64,000 nt of DNA from Gnetum montanum (taxonomy: Eukaryota; Streptophyta; Gnetopsida; Gnetales; Gnetaceae): contig MNCI01007988.1 in the NCBI GenBank assembly GCA_015680685.1, positions 602,363 through 666,362 of the forward strand. Direction: 5' to 3'. Position 1 is the first letter of the stretch; the number at the start of each line of letters is the position of its first letter. Both the position numbers and the translations under genes were made by a program. Shown piece after piece: positions 23,756 through 34,774 of the stretch. Under the pieces are notes generated by a model. It was not told the origin of the DNA. It did no database searches and saw only the letters and a list, made by a program, of their open reading frames with translations.

Positions 23756-26700
23756 ATGGAAATCCATTGTGATCTCTCCACTTCTTTAGGTTTAGCAGGT
23801 TTACATGGCAAGCTCACAAGACAATTGAACCCCAACCTGATCAATTGCGGGTGGACCATAACTAGCACTATAGCGTCCTTAGAAACATCCCCAGACCAGC
23901 TCAAGCATTTGGTCCAAACTCTAGATTTGGAGGTTGGGGATGTAATTGAGGATCCTCTCGTGGAGATGCCTTTGATTACATCTAAGAGGGAAGTAGAAAC
24001 GTTAAAACTTAGCTCCCTCCTAAACATGTAGATGCACGAAAATGTAGCCAAGATTATGCAAGATAACATTAATGTCTTCGCATGGTCATACAGTGATATG
24101 CCAAGTTTAGATCTAAGGCTAATATAGTACAACATCATCCTAGACCCACGCTTGAAGGCAGTCAAGCAGAAGGCCAGTAAGATCAAACCAGAAATTGCAT
24201 TAGCCATAAGGGATGAAATCATGAAGCTATACCAAGCTGTTTTCATCCGCGTAGTTGATTATTCGAAATGGGTGTCCAATATCGTCATGGTTTCTAAGAA
24301 ATCGAGAGGAATACGGATCCGTATAGACTTCTAGGATCTAAACAAAGTAACGATCAAGGATGATTTCCCACTTTCGAGCATCAATCAACTCATCGACACT
24401 ATGGCTTGTCATGCTCTGTTATCCTTCATGGATGGTTTCTCTAGCTACAACCAAATTGGCATCAACCCAGAGCACTAGCTAACAAAAATCTTTATAACCC
24501 CATGGGGGACCCTTTGTTATACCATGATGCATTTTGGGCTCAAGAACTTTCAGGCAACCTACCAATGAGCCATGACTTACATCTTCAATGATTACATCCT
24601 AGAAACGTTAAACGACTATGTGGATGATATAATAGTCAATTCCAAGGAGGTAGGTGATCACCCACGTGATCTAGGGGTAGTCCTCAAGTGTTGTCAAATG
24701 CATAATCTACGTCTTAATCCTAAGAAGTGTGTCTTTGGGGTAAAAATCAAACGCATGTTAGGATTCGTGGTATCAAAGGCCAGAATACGGGTAGACCCTG
24801 ACAAAGTCAAGGCCATCATCAACCTAGCACCTCCTACAAAACTTAAGAAGTTACACGATTTACAAGGTAGGGTATAGTTCATCCAAAGGTTTATAGTGAA
24901 GTTGATTGACAAGTTACACCACATGTAACATCTTCTAAAGAAAGGGGTTAACTTCGAGTGGACAACCTAGTGTCAAAAAGCCTTCGATGACTTGAAGGAA
25001 GGGCTTTTGCATCTCCCAACTATGCATCCATCACAAAGGGGTAAGCCTTTCTTCATTTACCTTGCCACCTCTGACATGTCTATCACAGCACTGCTATGTC
25101 AGAAACAAGACAAAGGATTTGAGATACTAGTGTATTATCTAAGTCATGCATTAATAGCGCATGAGGTGAAATACAACTAAGTGGAGAGAAATTACCTTGC
25201 CTTAGTGTCTAAATTAAAAAAGTGAAGGCACTACCTGTTTCATAGTACAATTAACATCATTTGCAAAAGCAACATACTCTGGGCTATCACTAACAACCTG
25301 TATGAAAGTAGCCGGATAGCCCAATGGAAGGCAATAACCATGGAGTTCAACCTACACTATGTAAGCTAGTCATCGACTAAGGGTCAAGCCATAGCAACGT
25401 AATTTATGGCCTCACCCATCAACAACTGCGCAACCATAGATCCCAAATTTCCAGACGAGCATGTTGGCGCTATCAACATCATCCCATCACACCTAGAAGC
25501 CACTTTACACTTCGACATTGCTTCAATTGCATGAGGAGGTAGTGCAGCTACCATCATTACATTTCCCTCTAGGGAAATGCAACTGTTTTCTTATCGTTTT
25601 GCATTCCCTTGCACCAACAACGTGGAAAAGTATGAGGGGCTACTCAGAGGCTTCTCAACTACTCAAAAATTACACATACAACACCTAGCAATCCACAGTG
25701 ATTCAAAACTAGTTGTGAATCTAACCACCAAGGTCTATGCCTACAAAGCTATGCACCTACAACCCTACTACGACCTAGCAAAAAGGCTGCTTAAGCAATT
25801 TGCATCCACAGATGTGCAACATGTTGCATGCAATGAAAACACTCTGGCAGATGCCTTAGCCACCCTTACATTAAATATTCCACCACACTTGTTTGCAAAT
25901 CTACCAACTTCAATTATCAAATGTACTAAACCTATCACTCAGGCAAGACACGTGGCCTCCATCAGTGCCACGGACACCCAGTAGTGGTATGCTAACATTA
26001 AAGCCTACCTACAACATGGAAAACCCCCAAGTGGATTAACATCTACTCAAAAAGATGCAATCTGCAAGCATGCCCGGCAATATACACTCATGGGGAATGA
26101 TGCCCTGTGCTGACATTCTTACGATGGGATATTGTTGGTATGCATGGGTGGGGAGTAGGTGCATAAAGTAGTTAATGAAGTGCATGAGGGATTATGTCGT
26201 GGACACATAACACCTAGAGCTATGGTTGTGAAAATCAGATGCCTAGGGTACTATTGGCCCCATATGGAGCGTGAATATCTATCAAAAGTCAAGATGTGTG
26301 ACATGTGCTAGAGATACGCAGATCTCATACAAGTCTTACCTGCGGACCTTCATCCAACGCAAATCACGTGACCTTTCCAACGATGGAGACTAGACCTCAT
26401 AGGACCTATCACACCTAAGTCCTCTGTAGGGCATAGCTTCATTATCACCGCCACTGAGTATTTTACTAAGTGGGTGAAAGTTATACCCCTGAGGAAGACA
26501 ACATCTCAGTAGATCTTCCACTTCATCCTAGACAACATCGTGACAAGATTTGGGCTTCCAATGACTATTGTAACTGACAATGGGCCACAATTTAGTAGTA
26601 CAGAAACTTGAACCTTCTATAGTAATCTAGGCATCAGGAAATCATTCTCCTCCCCCTATTACCCGTAGGAGAATAGATAGGTGGAGGCTACAAATAAGTC

Positions 26701-27226
26701 CATCATCAACTTGCTGAAGCAAATGCTTAACAATAGCAAGAGGTGGTGGCATGAGAAAATCCTCTACGTTCTATGGGCCTACAGGATGACATGTAAAATT
26801 GCGACAAGTAAGACTCCTTATAGCCTTGTTTATGGATCTGAAGCTGTGTTGCCTCTTGAGTTGTAGGTACCATCACTCTAGATGATCCTCTTGGATGTCG
26901 TGAGCAAATCCCAGAACAATGAGTCGTGGATCATTGACCTTGACTCAATAGAGGAGGAGTGCGCATGAATGCTGAGCTGTATAGAGCACTACTAGAGCAA
27001 GAAATAGAAAAAGCATTGTGCAAACCCACATCAATGGCCAATACAAAAGGGAGACCTCATCCTTAAGGTTACTCGTAAGTATGTGAGCAAATTCTGAGTC
27101 AACTAGAAAGGCCCTTACATGGTCACTAAAGCCTTCGAGAATGGAGCCTTCAAGCTAGCGAATATGGAAGGCAACGAGTTTTCCAACTTGATGAATCACT
27201 TGTACCTCAAGCTGTACTACATCTGA
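23756..27226 (+). pseudogene. pol: pol of element 3: RT, dual RNase H, integrase (decayed, full length)
   Basis: ATG 23756 aligns with the pol starts of elements 2 and 7. RT: IRIRIDF-DLNKVTIKDDFPL (24305-24375), SFMDGFS (24424), YVDD (24617). RNase H: FFIYLATSDMS-TALLCQ (25050), YYLSHAL, HYLFHSTINIICKSN (25230-25270). Archaeal-type RNase H: FDIAS-GGSAATIITFPS, FPCTNN-EKYEGLLRGF, HSDSKLVVNL, NTLADALATL (25515-25865). Integrase: VHEGLCRGH, GYYWPHM, MCDMC, DLIGPITPKSSVGHSFIITATEYFTKW-split over 26390-26475, TDNGPQFSS (26575), SPYYP, LVYGSEAVLPLEL; then VTKAFENGAFKLAN. About 25 in-frame stops; at least nine are TAG at positions where relatives have Gln. Non-functional, but the domain order is complete. 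Confidence 0.92.
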
Positions 27227-27229
27227 AGC

Positions 27230-27560
27230 ATGGCAGCAATAAGCAACGTCCGCTACGACGTTAAACTAGTAATAAAAAATAGTGTTTTCTATGACATTAA
27301 ACTAGCGACAACAAGCAACGTCAGCTATGACGTTAAACTAGTGACAACAAGCAGTATCTACTACAATGTTAAACTAGCAGCAACCATATGATATGACATA
27401 AAACTGGCATAGCTAGTCTGCTATGACTATAAACTGGCATAGAACATCTACTATGACATTAAACTAGCATGTACGATCTTCTAGGACCTTAAACTAGCAT
27501 AGCAATTTGCTAGGACCCTAAACCAGCACACGGTCTACCAAGACCTTAAACTGGGTTCGC
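27230..27560 (+). repeat. Hairpin-repeat array downstream of pol, element 3
   Basis: About ten copies. The best are AACGTC-CGCTAC-GACGTT then AAACTAG (27245-27270) and AACGTC-AGCTAT-GACGTT then AAACTAG (27316-27342), both with 6-bp stems. Later copies are of the ATGACATTAAACTAGC and AGGACCTTAAACTAGC type. Begins immediately after the pol stop. Confidence 0.9.
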
Positions 27561-28636
27561 CTCACCTCCCTAGCATGCATCTGTGCCAAGTACACATCGA
27601 ACGAGCATGCACAGTGCTAACATGGGGGTGGAACGTTGCAACTCTAGAACGCAGTTCACGATGCAATGGGAACATGATCTGGAATGTACGTGATGCCACC
27701 ACCCTTGGAATCGTGCTAACCCTCTAGAGATGTCATATGACATCGCACTGGCCCTTTGGACCTACCATCACCACGGCCCACCGCCCCAACAATAGTTCCT
27801 TGGCCAGTGCCCGCCGTTGGAGTTCCGACAGTATTGTGGCCTAGCCACAATATTGTTATCCTCAAGTCCCTTGCCAACACCTTGGCTCGCATGACATTTA
27901 GCTATTAGTAGCTGATCCCATAGCTTAACTAAGAATGCATGCCTTTGGCAAGGATTCCAAAGCATTTGCACTTACAGCAACTCCTGGTGGCTTCGATGTC
28001 GGCTCTGGCATGCCAATGCTACCAAGGCCATTGTTGGCCTTCCTACTTTGGACACCATACACTAGAAAAGGTGTCCAAGAGCTTCAACAATGTTTGTAGT
28101 AAGCAAGAATTTTTCCCTCTCTTTTTATTGTGGCTGTTTTGCTCTCCATCGTGCTTATAGGGTGTGGTCGAAGGCACATCTTGCCACAATAGCAAATGCC
28201 ACAACATCATGAACTAAGTGCCTCGACTGGCTTGGCTACTTCAGAGTGCAAATTCTATGACGTGCGTAACATAGTTCACCACATGGGAAGCATCTGTAGG
28301 TAGGTCAAAACCCCACATGGATGTAACATAACTCATCCTGGAAAAGAAACACCTGTCCTACAAGAGGTTGAAGGTTAGTGAGAGTAAAGATGAAAACACG
28401 AACAACTCCCTCATGAGCACTCCAATGAGGAACTCTACTAAGCCTCATCTTTACCCTTTTTTCTGAACCTCCTTCCTCCCTGCTTCATCCTTTTCCCCTA
28501 GAAAAACCAATGCAACACTCTCAAGTGCAGCCAAGTGATGTCTTGATGATCACCGAGCAGCAATGTTAGCATCATGTCTTTCGTGGTGTTTTGTATTTTT
28601 TATCAACATCTCTTGAGCCCATCCTCTAGACATTGA
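27561..28636 (+). other. Element 3: region between pol repeats and 3' LTR
   Basis: About 1.1 kb without a long open frame. Around 27930-28070 the text ATGCCTTTGGCAAGG...GGTGGCTTCGATGTCGGCTCTGGCATGCCAATGC loosely resembles the coding strand of the 205-codon frame of element 7 (minus 51597-52208), so this may be a broken copy of that ORF. No product recognised. Confidence 0.4.
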
Positions 28637-28650
28637 TAAAGAGGGGCCAA
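28637..28650 (+). other. Polypurine tract, element 3
   Basis: TAAAGAGGGGCCAA directly before the 3' LTR start TGAAACATCC at 28651. Same block as in elements 2 and 7. Confidence 0.85.
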
Positions 28651-30324
28651 TGAAACATCCCAAAATTCAAAGGCATGCTTGCTTCACCAGGTCTTTGCAA
28701 TTCGTGTAGCGTTATAGTAGTTCTTCAAGAGATGGATGCTCTGATGTTCAGACTGTCCAGTTTGGAAAATTTTTCTACCCCAGGTTTCAACAAGCTAAAC
28801 GGATTCTCCAGCCTACCCACCTAAGTAGTTCATCTAACCGACAACGCACTAAGGAGCGATGTGTGGAATTGTTGACATTGCTCAGAATGTGCAAAACACT
28901 TCAAAAAGTTTTCTAAGTCAAGGATCTTTGCTATGCTACGCTATGTAGCGTAGTAGACTTCAGAAAACCTTTGCAGAAACAAAGTGCTATGCTATGCTAT
29001 GCTACCCAACATAGCAAAAGCTAGACGATCAGTCCCCTTGCCCAACTTCAAGTCCTTCAGCAATGTCTCTTTCTGTTAGAAAGTGGTGAACTTGGAAAAA
29101 GTAGGTCATGTTTGCTGCTATGCTACACTAAGCTACATGGCACAACGAGGCATAGCAATTCTGCGAAAGTGACAAAAGGAAACTCAAAGGGCGGGATCAT
29201 CTAGTTTGCAAGTTTTGCAGTGCGAGAGGAAAAGTTTGGAAATTGATGATGTTTTATGAGAGTAAGGCCAGTTTTTATGCTATGTTATGCTACATAGCGT
29301 AGAAAATATGCAATGAACAGTCAGCGCGCTTCAAAGGTTTCCAATGCATGCAGTAGGACACAACGTAATTTTTTTTCTTTGAGCTAGTGGCTACGCTACG
29401 CTACGCTGCATAACATAGCACAACGTAATAAGATGCTACACTATGCCAAACATGCTATGCTACAAAGCATAGCAAAGCATGGAAAGCAGTTACGCTACAT
29501 CAATGCACTTCACCTAATTGCACCGTTGCTCTGATAGTGCAATTACAATGTGGTAGACTTGTAATTATGGCATGGTAGACCCACCCAAAGGTCATGCAGG
29601 CACATGCAGCATAGAGAGGTCAGCATAAGACTAGGGCACGTGGCATCTAAACTGCATTTTTTGTGCACCCTCGGTCCTATAAATACCCCAATAGGCAATG
29701 CTCAAAGGTCCCTGGGTCCGATTTTCCTTGGAAATTGGATCAACTAATAATTTTGTTGGCTGACAAGCAAAAAAAAGAGCTAGCACTATAAGCTCAAGCA
29801 TTGTAAGCTTTCCATTTGACATTGTAAATAGTTAGCACTCTTTGTTGGCATTTTGTTCTTCCATTTGCTACCACCTTGGTAGCACTTTGCATTATTAATG
29901 CCTGAGCCCATGTTCAAGCACACAGCCGTCTTACTCTACATGTGTTGGTCACTCTCAGGATCTCTGCACTTCTCAGCGCTGTGTAACTGACTGTATCCAT
30001 TTTGATAGAGCATAGTCATAGCTTCGAAGCGGTGCATTTTTCTAACTGCATTTCACTTTGTCTCCTATTTACTATTGCATTTTACACTGTTTTCTATCTC
30101 TTTTACATTTAAGCATTACTTCACACTATTAGTCTCGTTTTCAAATCACATGTTGCAAAAGGTTATATTAACACCGACTAAGTCTCTGTGTGATTGACCA
30201 GATAGTTCAGGGTTTCCCATTTCCATTTTATCTAGCATGGCCCTCCCACAGATTCAGGGTTGAGACTATCAATGGCTAGTGACCCCTCGGTGTTTTCCAA
30301 CTTTTGATGGTTTCAGTCGCTACA
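28651..30324 (+). repeat. Element 3: 3' LTR (1674 bp)
   Basis: Starts TGAAACATCC and ends TCGCTACA. CCTATAAATA box near 29675. Same palindromic GCTATGCTA / TAGCATAGC clusters as the 5' LTR (28925-29010, 29275-29300, 29390-29490). Right flank CCTCT, then the minus-strand gag of element 2 resumes. Confidence 0.92.
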
Positions 30325-32862
30325 CCTCTTTCCAAGAGTTCTCTTGTCAGTCTATTGGCAAGCCATTCTCGTAGAGGTTGCGGGGGAATGGAGGTGGTTT
30401 GTGTATCATAGCATTTTGGCACCCGGATCACAAAGGGAATGGGTTGATTTTCAGATGGTGTAGTTATGGCTACAATAGAAGGAGGTACATGGATAATGAA
30501 TGGTCTTGACAGTGTGGGGGATGTGCGCATGATGAAAGGGGTTTGAGGATATGTTGGGGTAGGTGTGTTTTCTAAAAGCCTGAGAATCACAAAAGGTTTT
30601 CGAGGAATGTCTTGCCTATCTTCCACATGGATAGTATTAATCACATATAGTGCATCATTAGTATTGAGAGGATCCTTGTAGACCCCCATGGATTGGTTTT
30701 GGGGTCTTACTGGGTTTGCCTCATCGAATACTACTTTGCCCCTATCAATCATGTGTTGTATATCTTGTTTCAATGTAAAGTAGTAATCAGTCCCATGACC
30801 GCATCGTTGGTGATATTCACAAAACATATCCAGCCTAAATCCTTTTTAAATGGGGGGTTTGTTGGTTGTTGCTAAGGCTAGATTTTTTGCCAATTCATAA
30901 AATTGATCGTGTCTTTGAGAGGCTGCAGGAGACATTTGTTTTTGTTGAATTAGCTCAACCTTTAGAAGTTGGTCAAGCAATTGTGAAGGCTTCATGGGCA
31001 ATGGTGTGTATTGAGTGGGGTCTTTTCTTTTGAAGGTATGGGCATGACCTTTGTTGTTGTTTCTATTTGAAGAACTTTTGGGTGTAGGAGTGGATGTGGT
31101 TCTTTCATAGCTATTTGGGATAGCAGGTTGTTTTCCTTTTTGTCTTATATGACTAGGTTGGGTTGTTTTGGCCACTGCTACTACTATTATTTTGGATTTA
31201 TCTTTCTTAGTATGTTGGCTCTTAAAGGTTGAGTAAGTTGGGTCATTAGTCGTTTGTGCCGCCTCTCCTATGTCTTTGATTTGCATGAATGCTTGGCTCA
31301 ATGTGTGAGCTTTCAGGTAGTAAAGTTTTGACTTAATAAAGTCATTCACAACCGACTTAAGGATGGTAAGTAGATATGTTTCAGGGATGGGTTCATGAAG
31401 TTCATTTAAGGCTACACTCCACCTTTGGATAAATTTCTGTGCTAGCTCAAATGGTGCTTTTTTAATTTGGATTAAGCTATCTAATGTGGCTTCATGTTTC
31501 AGATTGTACTTGAAATGAGTGACAAACTGGTGCAAAAAATCCTCTAGGGAAGATATGGAGCTACAGGATAAAGATTGGTACCAGTCTAAGTCTTTTCCAG
31601 TTCAGGACATAGCAAACACACATAAAATTACATGGGGCCATGCCTGAAGCAAAAGAATTTCTGTTCAAAATGTCACTAGGTGGGCATTTGGGTCTCCCTC
31701 TCCATTGTACTTGGTCAACTGGGGTAATGAGACTCCCTTTGGCAAGGTTAAGGGTGGAACTGAGGGGTCAATTGGATCATCTTGATAGAAATTGAGTACC
31801 TTGACTTCCTCAGTGTTCATACTTTTAAGACATTTTAATTCTTCTACCAAGGAGTGCATAATTTTTTTTGTGTCTGCCCATTATTAAGTGGTAGCTAGAC
31901 TAATGAATTGAGCAGATTGTGGCTGATAATGATTCAGTTGTTGCGTTGTTTGTGGAAAGAGTGGTTTTTGGGTTGATGTTTGTTGTGGTGGGATAGTATT
32001 CAAGACTGAGACTACAATCAGTGGAACATGATACCTAGCTACAGGATGTGAAGTAACACCCTAAACATGTTTGGTTGGAGTAACCAATGGTGCTCCATGG
32101 ATCTACACCTGAGGTATGTAATGGGTGGATGTGAAAGCTGGTATGACCGATTGGAATCCCAATTACTTGAGGTCAAAATATTGACCCTATGTTATTTTGG
32201 GGAGGGAGTTGTTGGGATTGTACTTGTGGGGGTAGAATGGAAGTGGATGCATCAGAGTGAACTTTATTGAGCACAAAGAAGATAAGAATGGAAGTAGGTC
32301 CCTCTTGTCTGGAAACTGGCGCTCGAGTGTTTGTGGATGAAGGGGGAAGAACAGTTTCTTCCAAAAAAGGGTGGAATAATGGGTTTGTATAGGCATGGGG
32401 ACTAATAGTGTGATAGAAATCTCCATGTTTAGATTGGGCTACAAAATCATCTTCCTCATCTTGGCTCTCTATTGGCAGTATATGTAAGGCTTGACTTTTA
32501 GCCATAAGAAGCTAGGATATGAGTTTATGATGGTTTTTAGATAGCGTAATTATGTCAAATGCTGAAGGGATTAACTCACATCCTCCTTTGTTGATAAATT
32601 CATATTCTTGCTTTGCTTCCCTCTCTATATGATCAATGGGTAGGTTGGCTTGGATTTTGACATAGATGAAGTTATGCTCTTTGGGTGTAAGAGTTGCATA
32701 AGTAGGACCTTTTCCCTATAGCCTTAGTGACTAGCATGTAGGACCTTGGGTATTTATCTGTTCAACGAAGATTATGGATTCCATGGTAGTTACAGGGTTT
32801 GAGGTTTCAGCCCCAAAGTCTAAGATCGGCAACGTTGCTAGGTTGGTTTGGAGAGATTCCAT
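30325..32862 (-). pseudogene. gag: gag of element 2, N-terminal and capsid part
   Basis: Start taken as the ATG at 32862 (MESLQTNLATLPI), which aligns with the gag start of element 6 (MESSQVKVTLPI). Early block EDDFVAQSKHGDFYHTISP near 32450-32390, capsid core from about 31790 (VLNFYQDDPIDPSVPPLTLPKG; KYNGEGDPNAHLVTF) to 31300, then the basic linker and a knuckle near 30825-30780 reading FCEYHQRCGHGTDYYF, again with the last Cys changed to Tyr. The reading ends at RELLER where element 3 inserted; it resumes at 17004. Frameshifts around 31560-31660 and many stops. Non-functional. Confidence 0.85.
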
Positions 32863-33078
32863 AATGAACATGAGTAGATTGGGCTAGATGAATTGGTGTT
32901 GGATTGCAAGCAGTCACAGCTTGATCAACGTGACACAACCACAGCGTGACCAAACTGACCAATCCACAACGTGACAGAGAGCAAGCTTAACATGACCAAC
33001 TGTGATAGGGAGACTCAAAGAGGCAAGATGGATAAGTTTTGACAAGTAGCGAAATTTTAACAAATAACAAGTGAGTTT
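32863..33078 (-). other. 5' leader of element 2
   Basis: Between PBS and gag start. Contains AGCGTGAC / CACAACGTGAC copies (32930-32995), the LTR motif of this element. No coding signal. Confidence 0.5.
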
Positions 33079-33097
33079 GGCCCTCCTTCTAGCACCA
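33079..33097 (-). other. Primer binding site, element 2
   Basis: On the minus strand TGGTGCTAGAAGGAGGGCC, five bases downstream of the LTR end at 33103. Identical to the site in elements 1, 6 and 8. Confidence 0.85.
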
Positions 33098-33102
33098 AAA
33101 AC

Positions 33103-34774
33103 TATATTGACCTAAATCATCTATGTAAGGATGGAAGGAAATAGACACCGAAAGATCATCAGGCAGGCATAGCCGACCCTACCTTCGCTTGAGGGCAAGC
33201 TGGAAAAGGGAACGAAGGTAGAGTGCCTTGGATGTTCTGCACGCAAATCAACTAAGGACATCCCCGAGCGTAAACTATGGCTTGAGCTAGGATTATTGTA
33301 ACTGTGAACAGTGCACGTAAAAATGTAAACAGGATCATGAACAGTGCATGTAAAAATGTAAACAACATGAACAGTGCACATAAAAATGTAAACAGGATCG
33401 TGAATAGAATATAAGCATAATGTAAACAGAACGTAAAGTGAATGTAGAATAGGGTAAATGGAAATAATGGTTGGTTGGAAAAAATGAACTAAATTGTATT
33501 GCTTAAAGAAGATGTGCACCGGTCAAAGCGTAGCTACACCTATGGATGGTAGGTCAAACACCTAACCTTGGGGTGATGTGACTCAATGATGTGATGATGT
33601 GATGTGATGTATGCGAGAAGTTCTTAGATGCCAGGAGTCAAGTGTGCTGAGCACCCAAAGATTCACTAGTTTGTTGTTTGCTCTCAGAATTGCTGATGTC
33701 TCCAATTGCCAACCCTCCTATTCATGTGAATTGACAAGGTATTTATAGGGCTAGGCTAGGCTCAGGTGTGAAATTCAAGAATGGGATCAATGGCTGGGAG
33801 ATGAGAGGAAAGCAGATCCAGTGACACATGTCCAATGGACAGTTGTGCACGACTTGGATGTGTGTCGGCAAGCTACGTTCCTAACCAAATACATTGCATT
33901 TTACAACTCGTGGGTTACTCAAGCCCATGAAAGTACATTTAATTTATACCATGAAGGCCTGAAATGCCCACAAATTGGGATTTACAATGAAATGTACAAC
34001 AAGATAAATTCGATCCAACTCGCTTGACCATGGATTCAGTGTTGTAGGATGTTGAGATGTCGATTTGAGGCTGTTCGAGGCATCAGGGCTTCCAACGTGA
34101 ATTGATGTGCCTTCAGAGTCAAGTTGAGCTTCAATGTAAGTTGATTTGTGGTCACACTGCACTCACGCCCAGTGTGTGTCCAACATCCAACATGCCCAGC
34201 ATCCAGTGTGCCCAACGTGTGGACGTTGCACTCATGCCCAGCATGACCTCCAGCATGAGTGAAGAAAACTTGACCTTTTGACACCAAATTTTGATTTTTG
34301 AAGCCTGAAACTGCTGCCTGAATGTGTTTAACTCTGGAATATGGAATTTGAGCTTGGATTTGAGTGGTTTTGAGTAGGTCACATTGGCTATTTTGGGTAG
34401 GTCATGCTGTGGTCACGTTGCAGCATGACCACAGCGTCAACTGCAAACACCTGTGAAAACTTCCAATTTTTGACTTAAAATCTAGAGATTTTTGAAGCTG
34501 AAGTTATAGGTTGTAGATGCTAAGCCCAAGGATTCCTAAGGATGACCTGGGTGTTCAAAATCAAGTCATTCTGAGTTAGTTTGGAGGCTTTTTGGAGTTT
34601 TGAAAGTTGGTTATGCTGGAGGTCACATTGCAGCATGACCATAGTTTCCAGCATCAATGTGAGTTCCCAAGTCAGCGTGAATTCCATGCCTTAGCCAAAT
34701 GTTATCTCCAAAATGTTGAAAGGGGTTGATTTGCTTCCATTTCAAAGTGCTAGGCCAAAATTAGTGGTGTTTCA
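33103..34774 (-). repeat. Element 2: complete 5' LTR (1672 bp)
   Basis: Minus strand: starts TGAAACACCACTAATTTT at 34774, ends CAATATA at 33103. Promoter box CCCTATAAATACC on minus near 33752-33740. U3 carries GGTCACGCTG / CAGCATGACC dyads (34160-34260, 34380-34440, 34620-34680). The R/U5 side has a short tandem repeat (33302-33403, units of 30-33 bp with GAACAGTGCA and AAAATGTAAACA). The right flank is chromovirus pol sequence. Confidence 0.88.

Larger units (their letters stand above)
17005..30324 (+). mobile_element. Element 3: complete 13.3 kb Tat-type retrotransposon nested in element 2
   Basis: Two LTRs of 1676 and 1674 bp, PBS, gag-protease, hairpin array, pol, second hairpin array and polypurine tract in the right order. 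Flanks are CGTCT (17000-17004) and CCTCT (30325-30329): a 5-bp target duplication with one difference. Removing the element and one flank copy brings the interrupted gag frame of element 2 back into register at the length seen in elements 6 and 8. Unlike elements 2, 6, 7 and 8 it has no antisense gene between protease and RT. Numerous stops, so inactive. Confidence 0.92.
3101..34774 (-). mobile_element. Element 2: ~18.4 kb Tat-type Ty3/gypsy retrotransposon, interrupted
   Basis: Read on the minus strand: 5' LTR 33103-34774, PBS 33079-33097, gag-protease 32862-30325 continuing at 17004-15823, hairpin repeats 15822-15400, antisense gene 9569-15068 (plus strand), pol 8929-5557, hairpin repeats 5556-5225, polypurine tract, truncated 3' LTR 3957-3101. 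Element 3 (17005-30324) splits gag. Subtracting it leaves about 18.4 kb. Its 5' LTR abuts the middle of a chromovirus pol at 34775, so it inserted into element 4. The other flank is lost at the 3101 junction, so no target duplication can be tested. Confidence 0.85.

Noticed and set aside
33121-33519. 132-codon minus-strand frame with repeated YIFTCTVH peptide
   Set aside because: It lies in the R/U5 part of an LTR and reflects the short tandem repeat at 33302-33403.
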